This document shows, piece by piece, positions 48,420 to 60,066 of a DNA stretch of 64,000 bases (positions are counted from its first letter, which is position 1; each line of letters opens with the position of its first letter). Source of the stretch: Garcia nutans (lineage: Eukaryota; Streptophyta; Magnoliopsida; Malpighiales; Euphorbiaceae); assembly GCA_947685225.1 (NCBI GenBank), contig CANTUV010000012.1:1612001-1676000 (forward strand), given 5' to 3'. The position numbers and the translations under genes were made by a program. The notes beneath the pieces were generated by a model that worked only from the letters and a program-made list of their open reading frames with translations, searched no databases and had not been told where the DNA came from.

Positions 48420-51400
48420 TTAGAAAATACCTGAGAATTCAAACAAATGAGGGTATGTAGATTTCACAGTTTCCTCCAATTCCCAGGTGCACTCATCAAT
48501 AGAGTGATTACGCCATAAAACCTTTACGGATACTACATCTTTGTTGCGCAGTCGTTTCACTTGACGATCCAAGATTTTAACAGGTTGTTCTTTATAGGAA
48601 CAATCATTACTGATCTCTATCGTCTCTGGAGCCAACACATGCTCAGGATTTGCAACATATTTCCTCAGCATAGAGACATGAAAAGTCGGATGGACCGCTT
48701 CTAATGCTGGTGGTAATGCCAATCTATATGCCACTTCTCCCACACGCTCCAACACCTCATACGGACCGATAAATCGCGGAGCTAGCTTACCCTTTTTACC
48801 AAATCTCATAACTCCCTTGAAAGGTGACACTTTAAGAAACACCTTATCTCCTGCAGCAAATTCTAAGTGTCTCCTCTTAAGGTCTGCATAGCTCTTTTGC
48901 CTACTGAAAGCAGTTCGAATACGGCTCTGGATGACTGGCACTTTCTCTGAACTATACTGTAAAATCTCTGGGCCTTCAATTCTTCTATCGCCTACTTCCT
49001 CCCAATACAAAGGAGTTCTGCACCTCCTACCATACAAAGCTTCAAAAGGCGCCATACCAATACTAGCTTGGTAACTATTATTATATGCAAACTCAACCAA
49101 TGGAAGATGATCCGCCCAACTACCACCAAAATCCAATACACACAACCGCAACATATCCTCCAAAGTTTGAATAGTTCTTTCTGACTGCCCATCTGTCTGT
49201 GGGTGAAAAGCTGTGCTGAGATGTTGAACGGTACCTAACCCTTCTTGAAATTTCTGCCAAAACCTCGATGTGAACTGAGTACCTCTGTCAGAAACAATAG
49301 AAACTGGGATCCCATGAAGACTCACTATACGATTGAGGTATAACTTTGCATACTGCGCTGCTGTATACTTGGTACTCACAGGTAGAAAATGTGCTGACTT
49401 TGTCAACCTATCAACAATAACCCAAATAGAATCATAGCCACCTGGTGTCTTTGGCAAACCAACCACAAAATCCATTGTCACCCTCTCCCACTTCCACTCG
49501 GGTAGTGGTAGCTCCTTTAGCAATCCTGCTGGTTTGTGGTGCTCGTACTTAACCTGCTGACAAGGCAAACACTGAGATACAAAGGTCGCAACATCATTCT
49601 TCATTCCTTTCCACCAATATAATTGCTTCAAGCCATGATACATCTTTGTGGAGCCGGGATGTACTGTATACCTTGAAGAGTGAGCTTCTTTCAAGATACT
49701 CTCCCTCAGATCATCAATCATGGGCACACACAACCTAGATCCAAACCTCAATACCCCTTGCTCATCAATACGAAACTCCTTATCTTCACCTTTCAGTACC
49801 CTTTGTCGAATAGTTTCTAATTCTGTATCTTTGCTCTGAGTTGAGACAATCCTGTCAAGAAAACTCGGTCTAGCAACAAGATTAGCTAAAAACACCCCTG
49901 TATGTCCAACCACTTCCTTATTTGACAAAAGGAAAATCCAACCATCACCAATCAACTGATGAATATCCGAAATCAACGGCCTTCTGTGTGCAGGTATATG
50001 AGATAAACTACCCAAAGATTTACGGCTCAAAGCATCAGCTACAACATTTGCTTTCCCAGGGTGATACTGAATGCTATAATCATAATCTTCAAGAAATTCC
50101 ACCCATCTCCTCTGCCTTAAATTCAAATCTTTCTGGGCGTTTACATACTTGAGATTCTTGTGATCAGTGAATATCTCGCATGTGACACCATACAGGTAAT
50201 GCCTCCAGATTTTTAGCGCAAACACAACTGCCGCCATTTCCAAATCATGTGTAGGATAGTTAACCTCATGCTTCTTAAGTTGTCTTGAAGCATAGGCAAC
50301 TACTCTGCCATGCTGCATCAAAACACAACCCAAACCAATACCTGATGCATCATAGTATACAGCATAACCTTCCGTGCCTTCGGGTAAAATAAGTACTGGT
50401 GCTGTAGTCAATCTCTCCTTAAGTGTTGTAAAACTCTCCTCACAGGTGTCATCCCAAACAAACTTTACACCTTTGCGAGTTAGCTTCGTCAATGGTGCAG
50501 CAATTCTGGAAAAATCCTTCACAAATCTTCTGTAGTAGCCTGCTAAACCGAGAAAACTCTGTATATCAGTAACCGTTTTAGGTCTAGGCCAGTCCATAAC
50601 TGCTTCCACTTTCTTGGGGTCGACTTGCACACCTTCTGCCGAAATCACATGTCCCAAGAACACTACTCGATCCAACCAGAACTCACATTTGGAAAACTTA
50701 GCATATAACTGATGTTTCCTCAATGTCTGTAAAACTGACCTTAAGTGTTGTTCATGCTCTTCCTTGGTTCTCGAGTAAATCAAGATATCATCAATGAATA
50801 CAACAACAAACTAATCAAGGTAAGGACTAAACACCCTGTTCATTAGGTCCATAAAAGCTGCAGGTGCATTAGTGAGTCCAAAGGACATAACAAGAAATTC
50901 ATAATGCCCATACCTTGTTCGGAAAGCAGTCTTTGGTATATCTTCCTTTCTCACCCTCAACTGATGGTAGCCAGACCTAAGATCAATTTTAGAGAAGAAA
51001 CGGGCTCCTTGCAGTTGGTCAAACAAATCATCAATCCGAGGTAGCGGGTACCTATTCTTCACTGTCACTTTGTTCAGTTGTCGGTAGTCAATACATAGTC
51101 TCATTGTACCATCTTTCTTTTTCACAAAAAGCACCAGAGCTCCCCAAGGTGAAATACTCGGTCGGATGTACCCTTTCTGCAACAGGTCATTTAACTGCTC
51201 CCTCAATTCCTTCAGTTCAGCAGGTGCCATTCTATAAGGAGGCATAGAAATGGGATTTGTTCCAGGTACAAGATCAATAAAAAATTCAATTTCTCTTTCC
51301 GGAGGTAAACCGGGCAAATCGTCCGGAAACACATCCACAAAGTCTCGCGCTACCGGAACTTCTTCAAGCTTTGCTTCCTCTTTTCTTACATCTCGGATAG

Positions 51401-53456
51401 ATACTAGGTAAGCATCACATCCTTTCTTCATTAACTTCCTGGCCCTCAAGGAAGAAATCAGTCGACTAGGCCCATCTATCTTTGAACCAACAAAAGTCAC
51501 TGACTTACCTTCTTCATAATCAAACATAACAGTTTTATTCCTACAATCCATCTTTCCTCCATGTTTAGCTAACCAGTCCATTCCCAATATAACATCAAAA
51601 TCAATCACATCTAGAATAACTAGGTCTGCTGGCAAATTCACATCTCTCACTTGAACGATACAACCCTTATAAACATTGACAGACTCAACTTCTTCCCCCA
51701 AGGGTGTATGAACAAGTAAAGGCATATCCATAGCTTCAGGTGTAATACTCAATCTAGATGCAAAACTAGGTGATATGAAAGAATGTGTAGCACCAGGGTC
51801 CATTAAAATATGAGCATCAAAAGAGCAAATAGAAAGAGTACCTTGCACCACATTATTATCAGTCTGGGCTTGCTGGTTGTTCAAATTAAACACACGAGCA
51901 TAATTCTGATTCTGCCCTTGGTTCTGATTCTGATTATGATTATTCCCTTGCCCAGCTGGCTGCACTGCTCTAGCATTCTGACCTTGATTGTTTTGCTGGT
52001 TTCCGTTGTTTGCAGCACCATAACCACGGCCTTGCTGATACTGATATCCCTGATAACCTCGGCCCTGTTGGCCCTGATATCCTCGGCCCTGCTGGCCATA
52101 GAAACCTCGGCCCTGCTGGCCATTACCTCGACCTCCTTGATAGCCTCGGCCGCCATAGTTACCACGTCCACCATATCCTCTTCCATTGCCATATCCATTC
52201 TGATTATGTCTATAGTACCCCTGATTGCCTACTTGCCTTTGTGTTTGTTGTCCAGCTTGATTTTGATTTCTTCTAGAATTAGGACAATCCTTCACTTGAT
52301 GATCTTTCTGACCACAGCTCAGGCATGCACCAGTCCTTTTCCAACACTCACCTCCATGTCGGTTACCACAAAAATCACAAATAGGAGCTTTGTGCCCCTG
52401 CAGTTGATGTTGAAATCGGCCTCCTCCATTGCTACCTCTGTGGCCTTGATACTGCCCCTGATAGTTCATTTGATCATTAGGCCTATTCCTCTTCCTGCTA
52501 GGCTCAGCCATATCAGTTTTTCTATCAGGTTTTCTTCTATTTTCCATACCAATAGCTGCATTGACTGCCAGATGAAGCTCCTTGTAGTTATGGCTAGCAA
52601 TCACATCATAATACCTGTCATCCAACCCCTCAACAAATCATTCCGTCATAACTCCCTCTTCTTGTAGCAAGTGTGTAGCATAGGGTTTCAACTCCTGGAA
52701 TTTCTCCCAGTATTCAGCAACAGTCTTGCTTCCCTGTTTGAGCATCTCAAAGTCTCTAGCCTTGGCCTTCAAAACATTCTTAGGTAGGAAGGTTTGTGTG
52801 AATCTCAGCTTGAAGTCCTCCCAGGTATGTACTCGATCAACTATCTGGCTATCAAACCAAACCCTAGCAGCCTTTTTCATTTGGTGACCTGCCAACTCAA
52901 TAGATCTTTCTTCTGAACAATGCAAGGCGTTACATATTCTCTTGACCTCATCAATAAACAACATTGGGTCTTCTGTCGCAGCATTTGAAAACTCTGGTGG
53001 GTCAACCCTGATAAACTCATGTAGTTTAACATATCCTGGCACTCCCGCCTATGGTGCGTTGTCCTGCCCATTGTTCTGCCCCATATTCTGGACAAGTTGG
53101 GTAAATCCAGCTGCAAGTGCTCCCATAGTCTGACTGAAGGTTGCCATGGTGGCCATGAATTGCTCCTGACTCACTGGAGCTGCTGTTGTACCCTCAGGTA
53201 CAGGTTCATTCCTTGGAATTGGTGGTGGATCTCTGACAACATCCTCTGGTATGTCCTCAAAGTTTTCATTATTGGCTGGTAGATCTTGGTTCTGCTGACC
53301 CTGTCCACCCCTGTCCACCACTCTGCGTGATCTTCCTTGCCCCCTAGGCAAAGGTTGCTCCCGAACACTTCCAATTGGATCCTCTCCACTGTTTCTTGCC
53401 CCTTGGGCATTACTAGCTTCGCCAGTCAAAAGAAGACGTGTGCCTCTACGAGACAT
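48420..53456 (-). pseudogene. Gypsy 2 gag-pol (chromovirus polyprotein) pseudogene
   Basis: The start is MSRRGTRLLL at 53456; the upstream seven codons are leader. A single frame of 1679 codons including the stop carries three nonsense codons: TAG 53049-53051, TGA 52638-52640 and TAG 50811-50813. All are explicable as C-to-T changes. Gag has CLSCGQKDHQVKDC and a Gly/Gln/Tyr-rich segment of repeated QQGRGYQG type. Protease has MDPGATHSF. RT has FFSKIDLRSGYHQLRV and FIDDILIYS, the last stop being four codons before FIDD. RNase H keeps FTDHKNLKYV. Integrase keeps HPGSTKMYH, CLPCQQVK, SDRGTQF and GQSERTIQTLED. A chromodomain-like tail (VKVLWRNHSIDECTWE) follows. Catalytic residues are intact apart from the stops. 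Confidence 0.93.
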
Positions 53457-53551
53457 TGCACCTGATATGGAGAGCAATTTGATTAACGCTGAAAGGAAAC
53501 AAGAAAACTTAAGAATACCCTAATGATTTCTGGATAACACAAATATCAAAT

Positions 53552-54268
53552 TGTAAAACCCCTCGGTTTTATAATATTTGAATTCGGGGGCAAAATGGTA
53601 ATTTTGCGCTTGAGGGGCAAAATGGTCATTTTGCACCCTTATATTTTGTTTGAACGTATTTGGGTGATTTGGTGCTCTGTTTGATACTCGGGACGATGTG
53701 ACGGTCGTTTTGAGTATAATATTGTATTTTTGTGTTCGGGGGCATTTTGGTCATTTAAAATAATTACGGTGCTTAAATGGAATAAAAATATTTTATATAT
53801 TTTTTTAAATAAATACTGAAATCCATTTTGTGTTAAAATTAGTAAAGAGGGATTTAATTGTGAGTTTTAAGTTTGAGGGGGGTGATTTTTTAATGGTTAA
53901 ATTAACCTCAAATATTAATTTAACCATTAAAAAATCACCCCCCTCAAACTTAAAACTCACAATTAAATCCCTCTTTACTAATTTTAACACAAAATGGATT
54001 TCAGTATTTATTTAAAAAAATATATAAAATATTTTTATTCCATTTAAGCACCGTAATTATTTTAAATGACCAAAATGCCCCCGAGCACAAAAATACAATA
54101 TTATACTCAAAACGACCGTCACATCGTCCCGAGTATCAAACAGAGCACCAAATCACCCAAATACGTTCAAACAAAATATAAGGGTGCAAAATGACCATTT
54201 TGCCCCTCAAGCGCAAAATTACCATTTTGCCCCCGAATTCAAATATTATAAAACCGAGGGGTTTTACA
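53552..54268. repeat. 717-bp near-perfect palindrome of gypsy 2 LTR terminus
   Basis: The left arm 53552-53905 and right arm 53915-54268 are 354 bp each and reverse complements with very few mismatches (for example GTTCGGGGGC against GCCCCCGAGC). They surround a 9-base loop CCTCAAATA. The right arm is the normal outer end of the LTR. The left arm ends exactly at the LTR terminal TGTAAAAC, then joins the gag leader. Mirror-image ORFs on both strands at 53805-54015 reflect this. The rest of the 5' LTR (about 2.5 kb) and the primer site are gone. Confidence 0.93.
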
Positions 54269-54540
54269 AAATCCCTCTTCACTAAATTTAACACAAAATA
54301 GATTTCAGTATTTATTTTAAAATATAAAATATTTTTATTCCATTTAAGCACCGTAATTATTTTAAATGACCAAAATGCCCCCGAACACAAAAATACAATA
54401 TTATACTCAAAACGACCGTCTCGTCGCCCCGAGTATCAAAAAGACATTCAAAGGGCACAAAATGACTATTTTGCCCCTAAGGTGCAAAATTACCATTTTG
54501 CCCCTAGACTTAAAATCATACAAAAACCAAGGGTTTTACA
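54269..54540 (-). repeat. Gypsy 3 left LTR, second part
   Basis: It starts with the second aaatc copy of element 2's target duplication and continues CCTCTTCACTAAATTTAAC, the same text as the right LTR from 62640. It ends GGGTTTTACA at 54540. Joined to 42700-44971 it accounts for all but the outer 301 bp of a 2.84-kb LTR. Confidence 0.92.
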
Positions 54541-55012
54541 ATCTAACCCCCTTAAAGTAATTGCGTCCACGCAGTTGAACCCAACATAATCATTATCCAT
54601 CAAAAACTGTCATTACAATAGCTATACACAAATCCGGATGGTATCGTCTACTTAGTATGTGTTGTTATGGTTGATCAGGCCATAACCACAAGATACCAAG
54701 CACTAATGACCATTCCAGGTTTGATCCATTTAGAATTCATTAAATAAAAACCAATTTTCAGATAACCAAAACAAAATTAATGAATAGCGCTTAGCGCTCA
54801 ACCCAGTCAATATCAGTGCCAATCAATCGAGTATAACATCATTACACATACACCTTTTCAATAAGATCCATTGCATACAATTGTCAATCATCAGTCACAA
54901 ACAATATCATGCGATGTATGAGTATGATGTTATGCTGGTATGCAAGTGCTCTAACACTAAAACTCAAGAATATTACAGTCTAACCCCCTTAAAATGATTT
55001 CGACCTCGAAAT
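54541..55012 (-). other. Gypsy 3 3' noncoding region with two polypurine-hairpin modules
   Basis: LTR-proximal: CCCCCTT (54547-54553) and AATTGCGT-CC-ACGCAGTT (54559-54576, one stem base changed to a G-T pair). At the pol stop: CCCCCTT (about 54984-54990) and GATTTCGA-CC-TCGAAATC (54996-55013). No gene. Confidence 0.8.
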
Positions 55013-58000
55013 CTAAAACATACCTGAAGACTCAAACAGATAGGGATATTTAGCTTTCATAAGCTCTTCGGCTTCCCAGGTGCATTCTTCAACAGAATGA
55101 TTGCGCCAAAGGACTTTCACAGAAGCTACATCCTTAGAACGCAACCGCTTGACCTGACGGTCCAGAATAGCCATTGGCTGCTCCTCATAAGAACAATCAT
55201 CACTAATCTCTACAGTGTCCGGAGCTAGCACATGATCAGGACTAGGTACATACTTTCTCAACATCGAGATATGAAATGTCGGATGCACAGAAGCCATCTG
55301 AGGTGGTAAATCAAGCCTATAAGCAACATCACCAATCCTCTCCAGAATTTCAAATGGACCAACATACCGTGGAGCTAATTTTCCCTTCTTACCAAACCTC
55401 ATAACACCCTTGAAAGGTGAAACCTTCAAAAACACTCTATCTCCGACAGCAAATTCCAGATTTCTTCTCTTCAAATCAGCATAGCTCTTTTGTCTACTAA
55501 AAGCAGTCCGAATACAGTCTTGAATCACTGGTACAACCTCAACACTGTATTGCAAAAGTTCAGGACCCTCAATTCGACGCTCACCAACCTCCTCCCAATA
55601 TAATGGAGTCCTACACCTTCTGCCATACAGAGCCTCAAATGGAGCCATACCAATACTAGCCTGATAACTGTTATTGTAGGCAAACTCTACCAAAGGAAGA
55701 TGATCTGCCCAACTACCACCAAAATCAAGAACACACAATCGCAGCATATCTTCCAAAGTCTGAATAGTCCTCTTCGACAAACCATCTGTCTGAGGATGAA
55801 AAGCAGTGCTGAAATGAAGATTAGTTCCCAAACCTTCCTGAAGCTTCTGCCAAAATCTAGAAGTAAATTGTGGTCCTCTATCAGAAACTATAGAAACTGG
55901 AACCCCATGAAGACTCACAATCCTATTGAGGTACAGTTTGGCATACTGCGACACTGTGTACTTAGTATTTACTGGAAGAAAATGAGCGGACTTAGTCAAT
56001 CTGTCAACAATAACCCAGATCGAATCATGCCCACCAGGAGCTTTAGGCAAACCGACAACAAAATCCATATTGATTTTCTCCCATTTCCACTCAGGCAGTG
56101 GTAACTCCTTAAGCAATCCCGCAGGCTTATGATGCTCATACTTAACTTGCTGACAAGATAAGCATTGAGAAACAAACTGTGCAACATCATTCTTCATCCC
56201 TTTCCACCAGTACAACTGCTTTAAATCCTGATACATCTTGGTGGAACCTGGGTGAACTGTGTACCTAGAGAAATGTGCATCCTTAAGGATATCAGTCTTC
56301 AAATCATTTACCTTAGGAACACACACCCTAGTACCAAACTTCAAAACACCTTTATCATCTATAACAAACTCCTTGTTCTCACCGGCTAAGACTTTCTGTC
56401 GTAAAATTTCCAAATCCGCATCCTTACTTTGCTCAGAAATAATCCTGTCAAGAAAATTTGGCTTCACAGCCAAACTAGCAAGAAACACCCCTCTACCATT
56501 CACAACTCCTTTGTCAGACATATTAAATGTCCAACCCTCATCAAGCAATTGGTGAATCTCAGAAATCAAGGACCTCCTCGTCAAACAAATATGTGACAAA
56601 CTCCCCATAGACTTGCGACTCAAAGCGTCTGCCACAACATTTGCTTTCCCAGGATGGTACTGAATATTATAATCATAATCTTTCAGAAACTCTATCCACC
56701 TCCTCTGCCTCAAGTTCAGATCCCTCTGCGAGTAAACATATTTGAGATTCTTATGGTCAGTAAAAATCTCACATGTAACACCATACAGATAATGCCTCCA
56801 GATCTTTAGTGCAAACACAACAGCAGCCATCTCCAGATCGTGTGTAGGATAATTAACTTCATGCTTTTTCAACTGTCTTGAAGCATAAGCAACCACCCTA
56901 CCATGTTGCATCAACACACATCCCAAACCAATACCAGATGCATCACAGTAAACAGCATAGCCTTCATTGCCCTCCGGCAAAACAAGTACAGGTGCAGATG
57001 TCAACCTTTCTTTCAGAAGGTTAAAACTCTCCTCACAAGCATCATCCCAAACAAACTTAACACCCTTGCGAGTGAGTTTAGTCAAAGGTGCTGCAAGTCG
57101 AGAAAAATCTCTAACAAATCTTCTGTAATAACCAGCCAAACCCAAGAAACTTCGTATCTCTGTAACTGTCTTTGGTCTTGGCCAATCCATGACTGCCTCA
57201 ATCTTCTTTGGATCAACCTGAACACCCTCAGAAGATATAACATGACCCAAGAACACAACTTTATCCAACCAGAATTCACATTTCGATAACTTGGCATAAA
57301 GTTTATGTTACCTCAGAGTTTGCAAAACCAGCTTCAAATGTTCCTCATGCTCTTCTTTAGTCTTGGAATACACCAAAATATCATCAATGAACACCACAAA
57401 AAACCGATCAAGATATGGACTAAACACCCTATTCATCAAGTCCATAAAAGCAGCAGGGGCGTTGGTAAGTCCAAAAGACATTACCAGAAACTCATAATGA
57501 CCATACCTTGAGCGAAAAGCAGTTTTAGGTATGTCACTCTCTTGTACCCTTAACTGATGATAACCAGACCGAAGATCAACCTTTGAGAAAAACTTCGCCC
57601 CTTGCAACTGATCAAACAAATCATCAATCCTCGGTAATGGATATCTGTTCTTGACCGTCACCTTGTTTAGCTGCCGATAATCAATACACAACCTCATGGA
57701 ACCATCTTTCTTTCTCACGAAAAGAACCGGAGCTCCCCAAGGTGAAGTACTCAGTCGGATGTACCCCTTCTGTAACAAATCATTCAGCTGCTCCCTCAAC
57801 TCTCTAAGCTCTGCCGGTGCCATTCTATAAGGTGGCATAGAGATAGGATTTGTGCCGGGTACAAGATCAATAGAAAACTTAATCTCCCTTTCAGGAGGTA
57901 ACCCAGGCAAATCCTCAGGAAAAACATCCACAAAATCTTGCACTATAGGGACGTCTTCTGGTTTAACTTCTTCTTTTTGCACATCCCGAATAGATACAAG

Positions 58001-59926
58001 ATAGGCATCACAACCTTTACGCAACAACCTTCTAGCTCCCAAAGCAGAAATCATCTGACAAGGACCAATGGTCTTGGAACCATGGAATGTCACCGACTTA
58101 CCTTCTTCATAATCAAATCGGACTATCTTAGCCCTACAGTCAACATTAGCTCCATGACAAGCTAACCAATCCATTCCCAATATCACATCAAATTCCAACA
58201 CAGATAGGACAATCAAATTTGCAGCTAAATCTGCATCCTCAACTCTGACCATACAGTTACTATAAACATCCACCGTCTCTATCTCATCCCCCAGTGGTGT
58301 ATGAACAAACAAAGGCTCAGCTAAAAGTTCATGTGATCTAGATAATCTAGATGCAAAGCTAGGTGATATGAATGAATGAGTAGCTCCAGGGTCAATAAGA
58401 ACATGTGCATCAATTGAACATATAGAGAGTGTACCTTGCACCACATTATTATCAGCCCGAGCTTGCTGAGCATTAAGATTAAATACCCGAGCATAGTTCT
58501 GGTTCTGATTCTGGCCTTGGTTCTGATTCTGAGCATTGTTCTGACCTGCTGGCAAAGCGGGTACAACATTCTGCTGCTGATTATTCTGGTGATAACCCTG
58601 ATTCTGCTGACCTTAGTAGCCTCGATAACCTCCATTCTGTCGTCTACCATTCTGATTACCCCGGCCTCCATTATAACCTCGACCACCATTACCTCTGCCA
58701 TTACCATTGTCGTTACCATTACCGTTGCCACGGTTATTGTTACCCTGATTCCCTGCTGGTCTCACATAATTCTGCTGCCCTCCTTGATTCTGACCACGCC
58801 GAGAATTAGGACAATCCTTCACCTGGTGATCCATCTGTCCACAACCTAAACATGCTCCCATCTGTCTCCAGCAATCTCCTGGATGACGGTTACCACAAAA
58901 CCTACAAACAGGATGCCCCTGATTCTGATTCTGCAATTGGTAAGTCTGTTGCTGACCACCTCTTTTATTACCTCTCTGATCTCTGTTCTGTCCTTGGTAG
59001 CCATGCAAATCATTAGGTCTACTCCTCTTCCTACTGACATCAGTAGTATCCTCAGTCTTGTCAGTCTTACCTCTGTTTTCCAAACCCAGAGCTGTGTTCC
59101 TAGCCAAATGCAACTCAGTGTAGTTATGGCTAGCAACAAAACCATAATACTTATTGTTCAGTCCCTCCACAAATCTGTGAGTCATCCGAGCCTCATCCTG
59201 AATCAAGTGTGTAGCATACTGTCACAGATCCTGAAACTTCTCATAGTACTCAGCTATGGATCTATCCCCTTGCTTCAACCTCTCAAACTCTTGGCCTTTT
59301 TGCCACATAACATTCTCAGGTATGAAATTCTGCATGAACAAGTCCCTAAACTCATCCCAGAAATGAACCCTATCTCTGATCTCATCATCGAACCACACCT
59401 GAGCTGACCTCTTTAACTGATGGCCTGCCAACTCTATAGATCTATCATCAGTACAGTTGAGAGCTAAACAAATCCGACGTACCTCATTGATGAAGTATAC
59501 CGGATCCTCAGTAGCAGAGTTGGAGAATGTAGGTGGGTTCACTCTGATAAACTCATTTAACCTCACATACTGGGGTTCAACAGTAGGTGGCTGATCATTT
59601 GCTTGCCCAGCATTCTGATTCATATTCTGCACCAACTAAGCAATTCCATTAGCAAGAGTCTCCATAGATCTACCCATGGTCATCATAGTAGTCATAAATT
59701 GCTCCTGACCCACTGCAGCAGCCGGTGCAGCCTCAGGTACAGGATTATTCCCAAGAGTAGGTGGCTGAGGATCAGGCACGACTCGTGCAGTATTAACATT
59801 CCCTGCTGCAACACTAGGAGGTCTCCCACGTCTACGTGGAGGCAGATTAGCACCATCTGCAGTTCCAGAAGTTCCAGCACCAGAGGAACCTCCCCCTATC
59901 CAAATTCCAGTACTTCTTTGAGACAT
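55013..59926 (-). pseudogene. Gypsy 3 gag-pol (chromovirus polyprotein) pseudogene
   Basis: It has the same start (MSQRSTGIW, 59926) and same 1637-codon length as element 1. Four in-frame stops: 59636-59638, 59222-59224, 58613-58615 and 57308-57310. The zinc knuckle CLGCGQMDHQVKDC, protease DPG, RT FIDDILVYS and RNase H FTDHKNLKY are intact. The integrase glutamate is lost: GLSKRTIQ has Lys at residue 1385 where elements 1 and 2 have Glu. A chromodomain-like tail (VKVLWRNHSVEECTWE) is present. None of its stops is shared with element 1, so the copies decayed separately. Confidence 0.93.
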
Positions 59927-60066
59927 ACCTCCTGATATTAGTATAAGCATATCGGTTAACGCGAAAGCAAAAGAAACACAGAAAGAATTTTTCCTAATGA
60001 TTTCCGGATATAACTAGACAAATTATAAGTGTGACTGAATCTAACCTTGTGCTCTGATACCACTTT
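59927..60066 (-). other. Gypsy 3 leader with primer binding site
   Basis: The minus strand has TGGTATCAGAGC (plus 60051-60062), four bases inside the 5' LTR, the initiator Met-tRNA primer site. The leader to the gag ATG is about 125 bp. Confidence 0.9.

Larger units (their letters stand above)
44972..54268 (-). mobile_element. Ty3/gypsy element 2, nested, with a palindromic 5' end
   Basis: It is flanked by the exact 5-bp duplication aaatc (44967-44971 and 54269-54273) inside the left LTR of element 3. The left (3') LTR is complete at 44972-47877. gag-pol runs 53456-48420. At the right there is no full LTR and no primer site. A 717-bp inverted repeat made from the LTR terminus occupies 53552-54268. 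Because the outer terminus and target duplication are intact, the insertion itself looks canonical. Chromovirus of the same broad clade as elements 1 and 3, but clearly a different family. Confidence 0.92.

Noticed and set aside
53805..54015. Pair of conserved small ORFs on opposite strands with almost the same protein
   Set aside because: They are the two arms of the LTR palindrome read in opposite directions, not genes.
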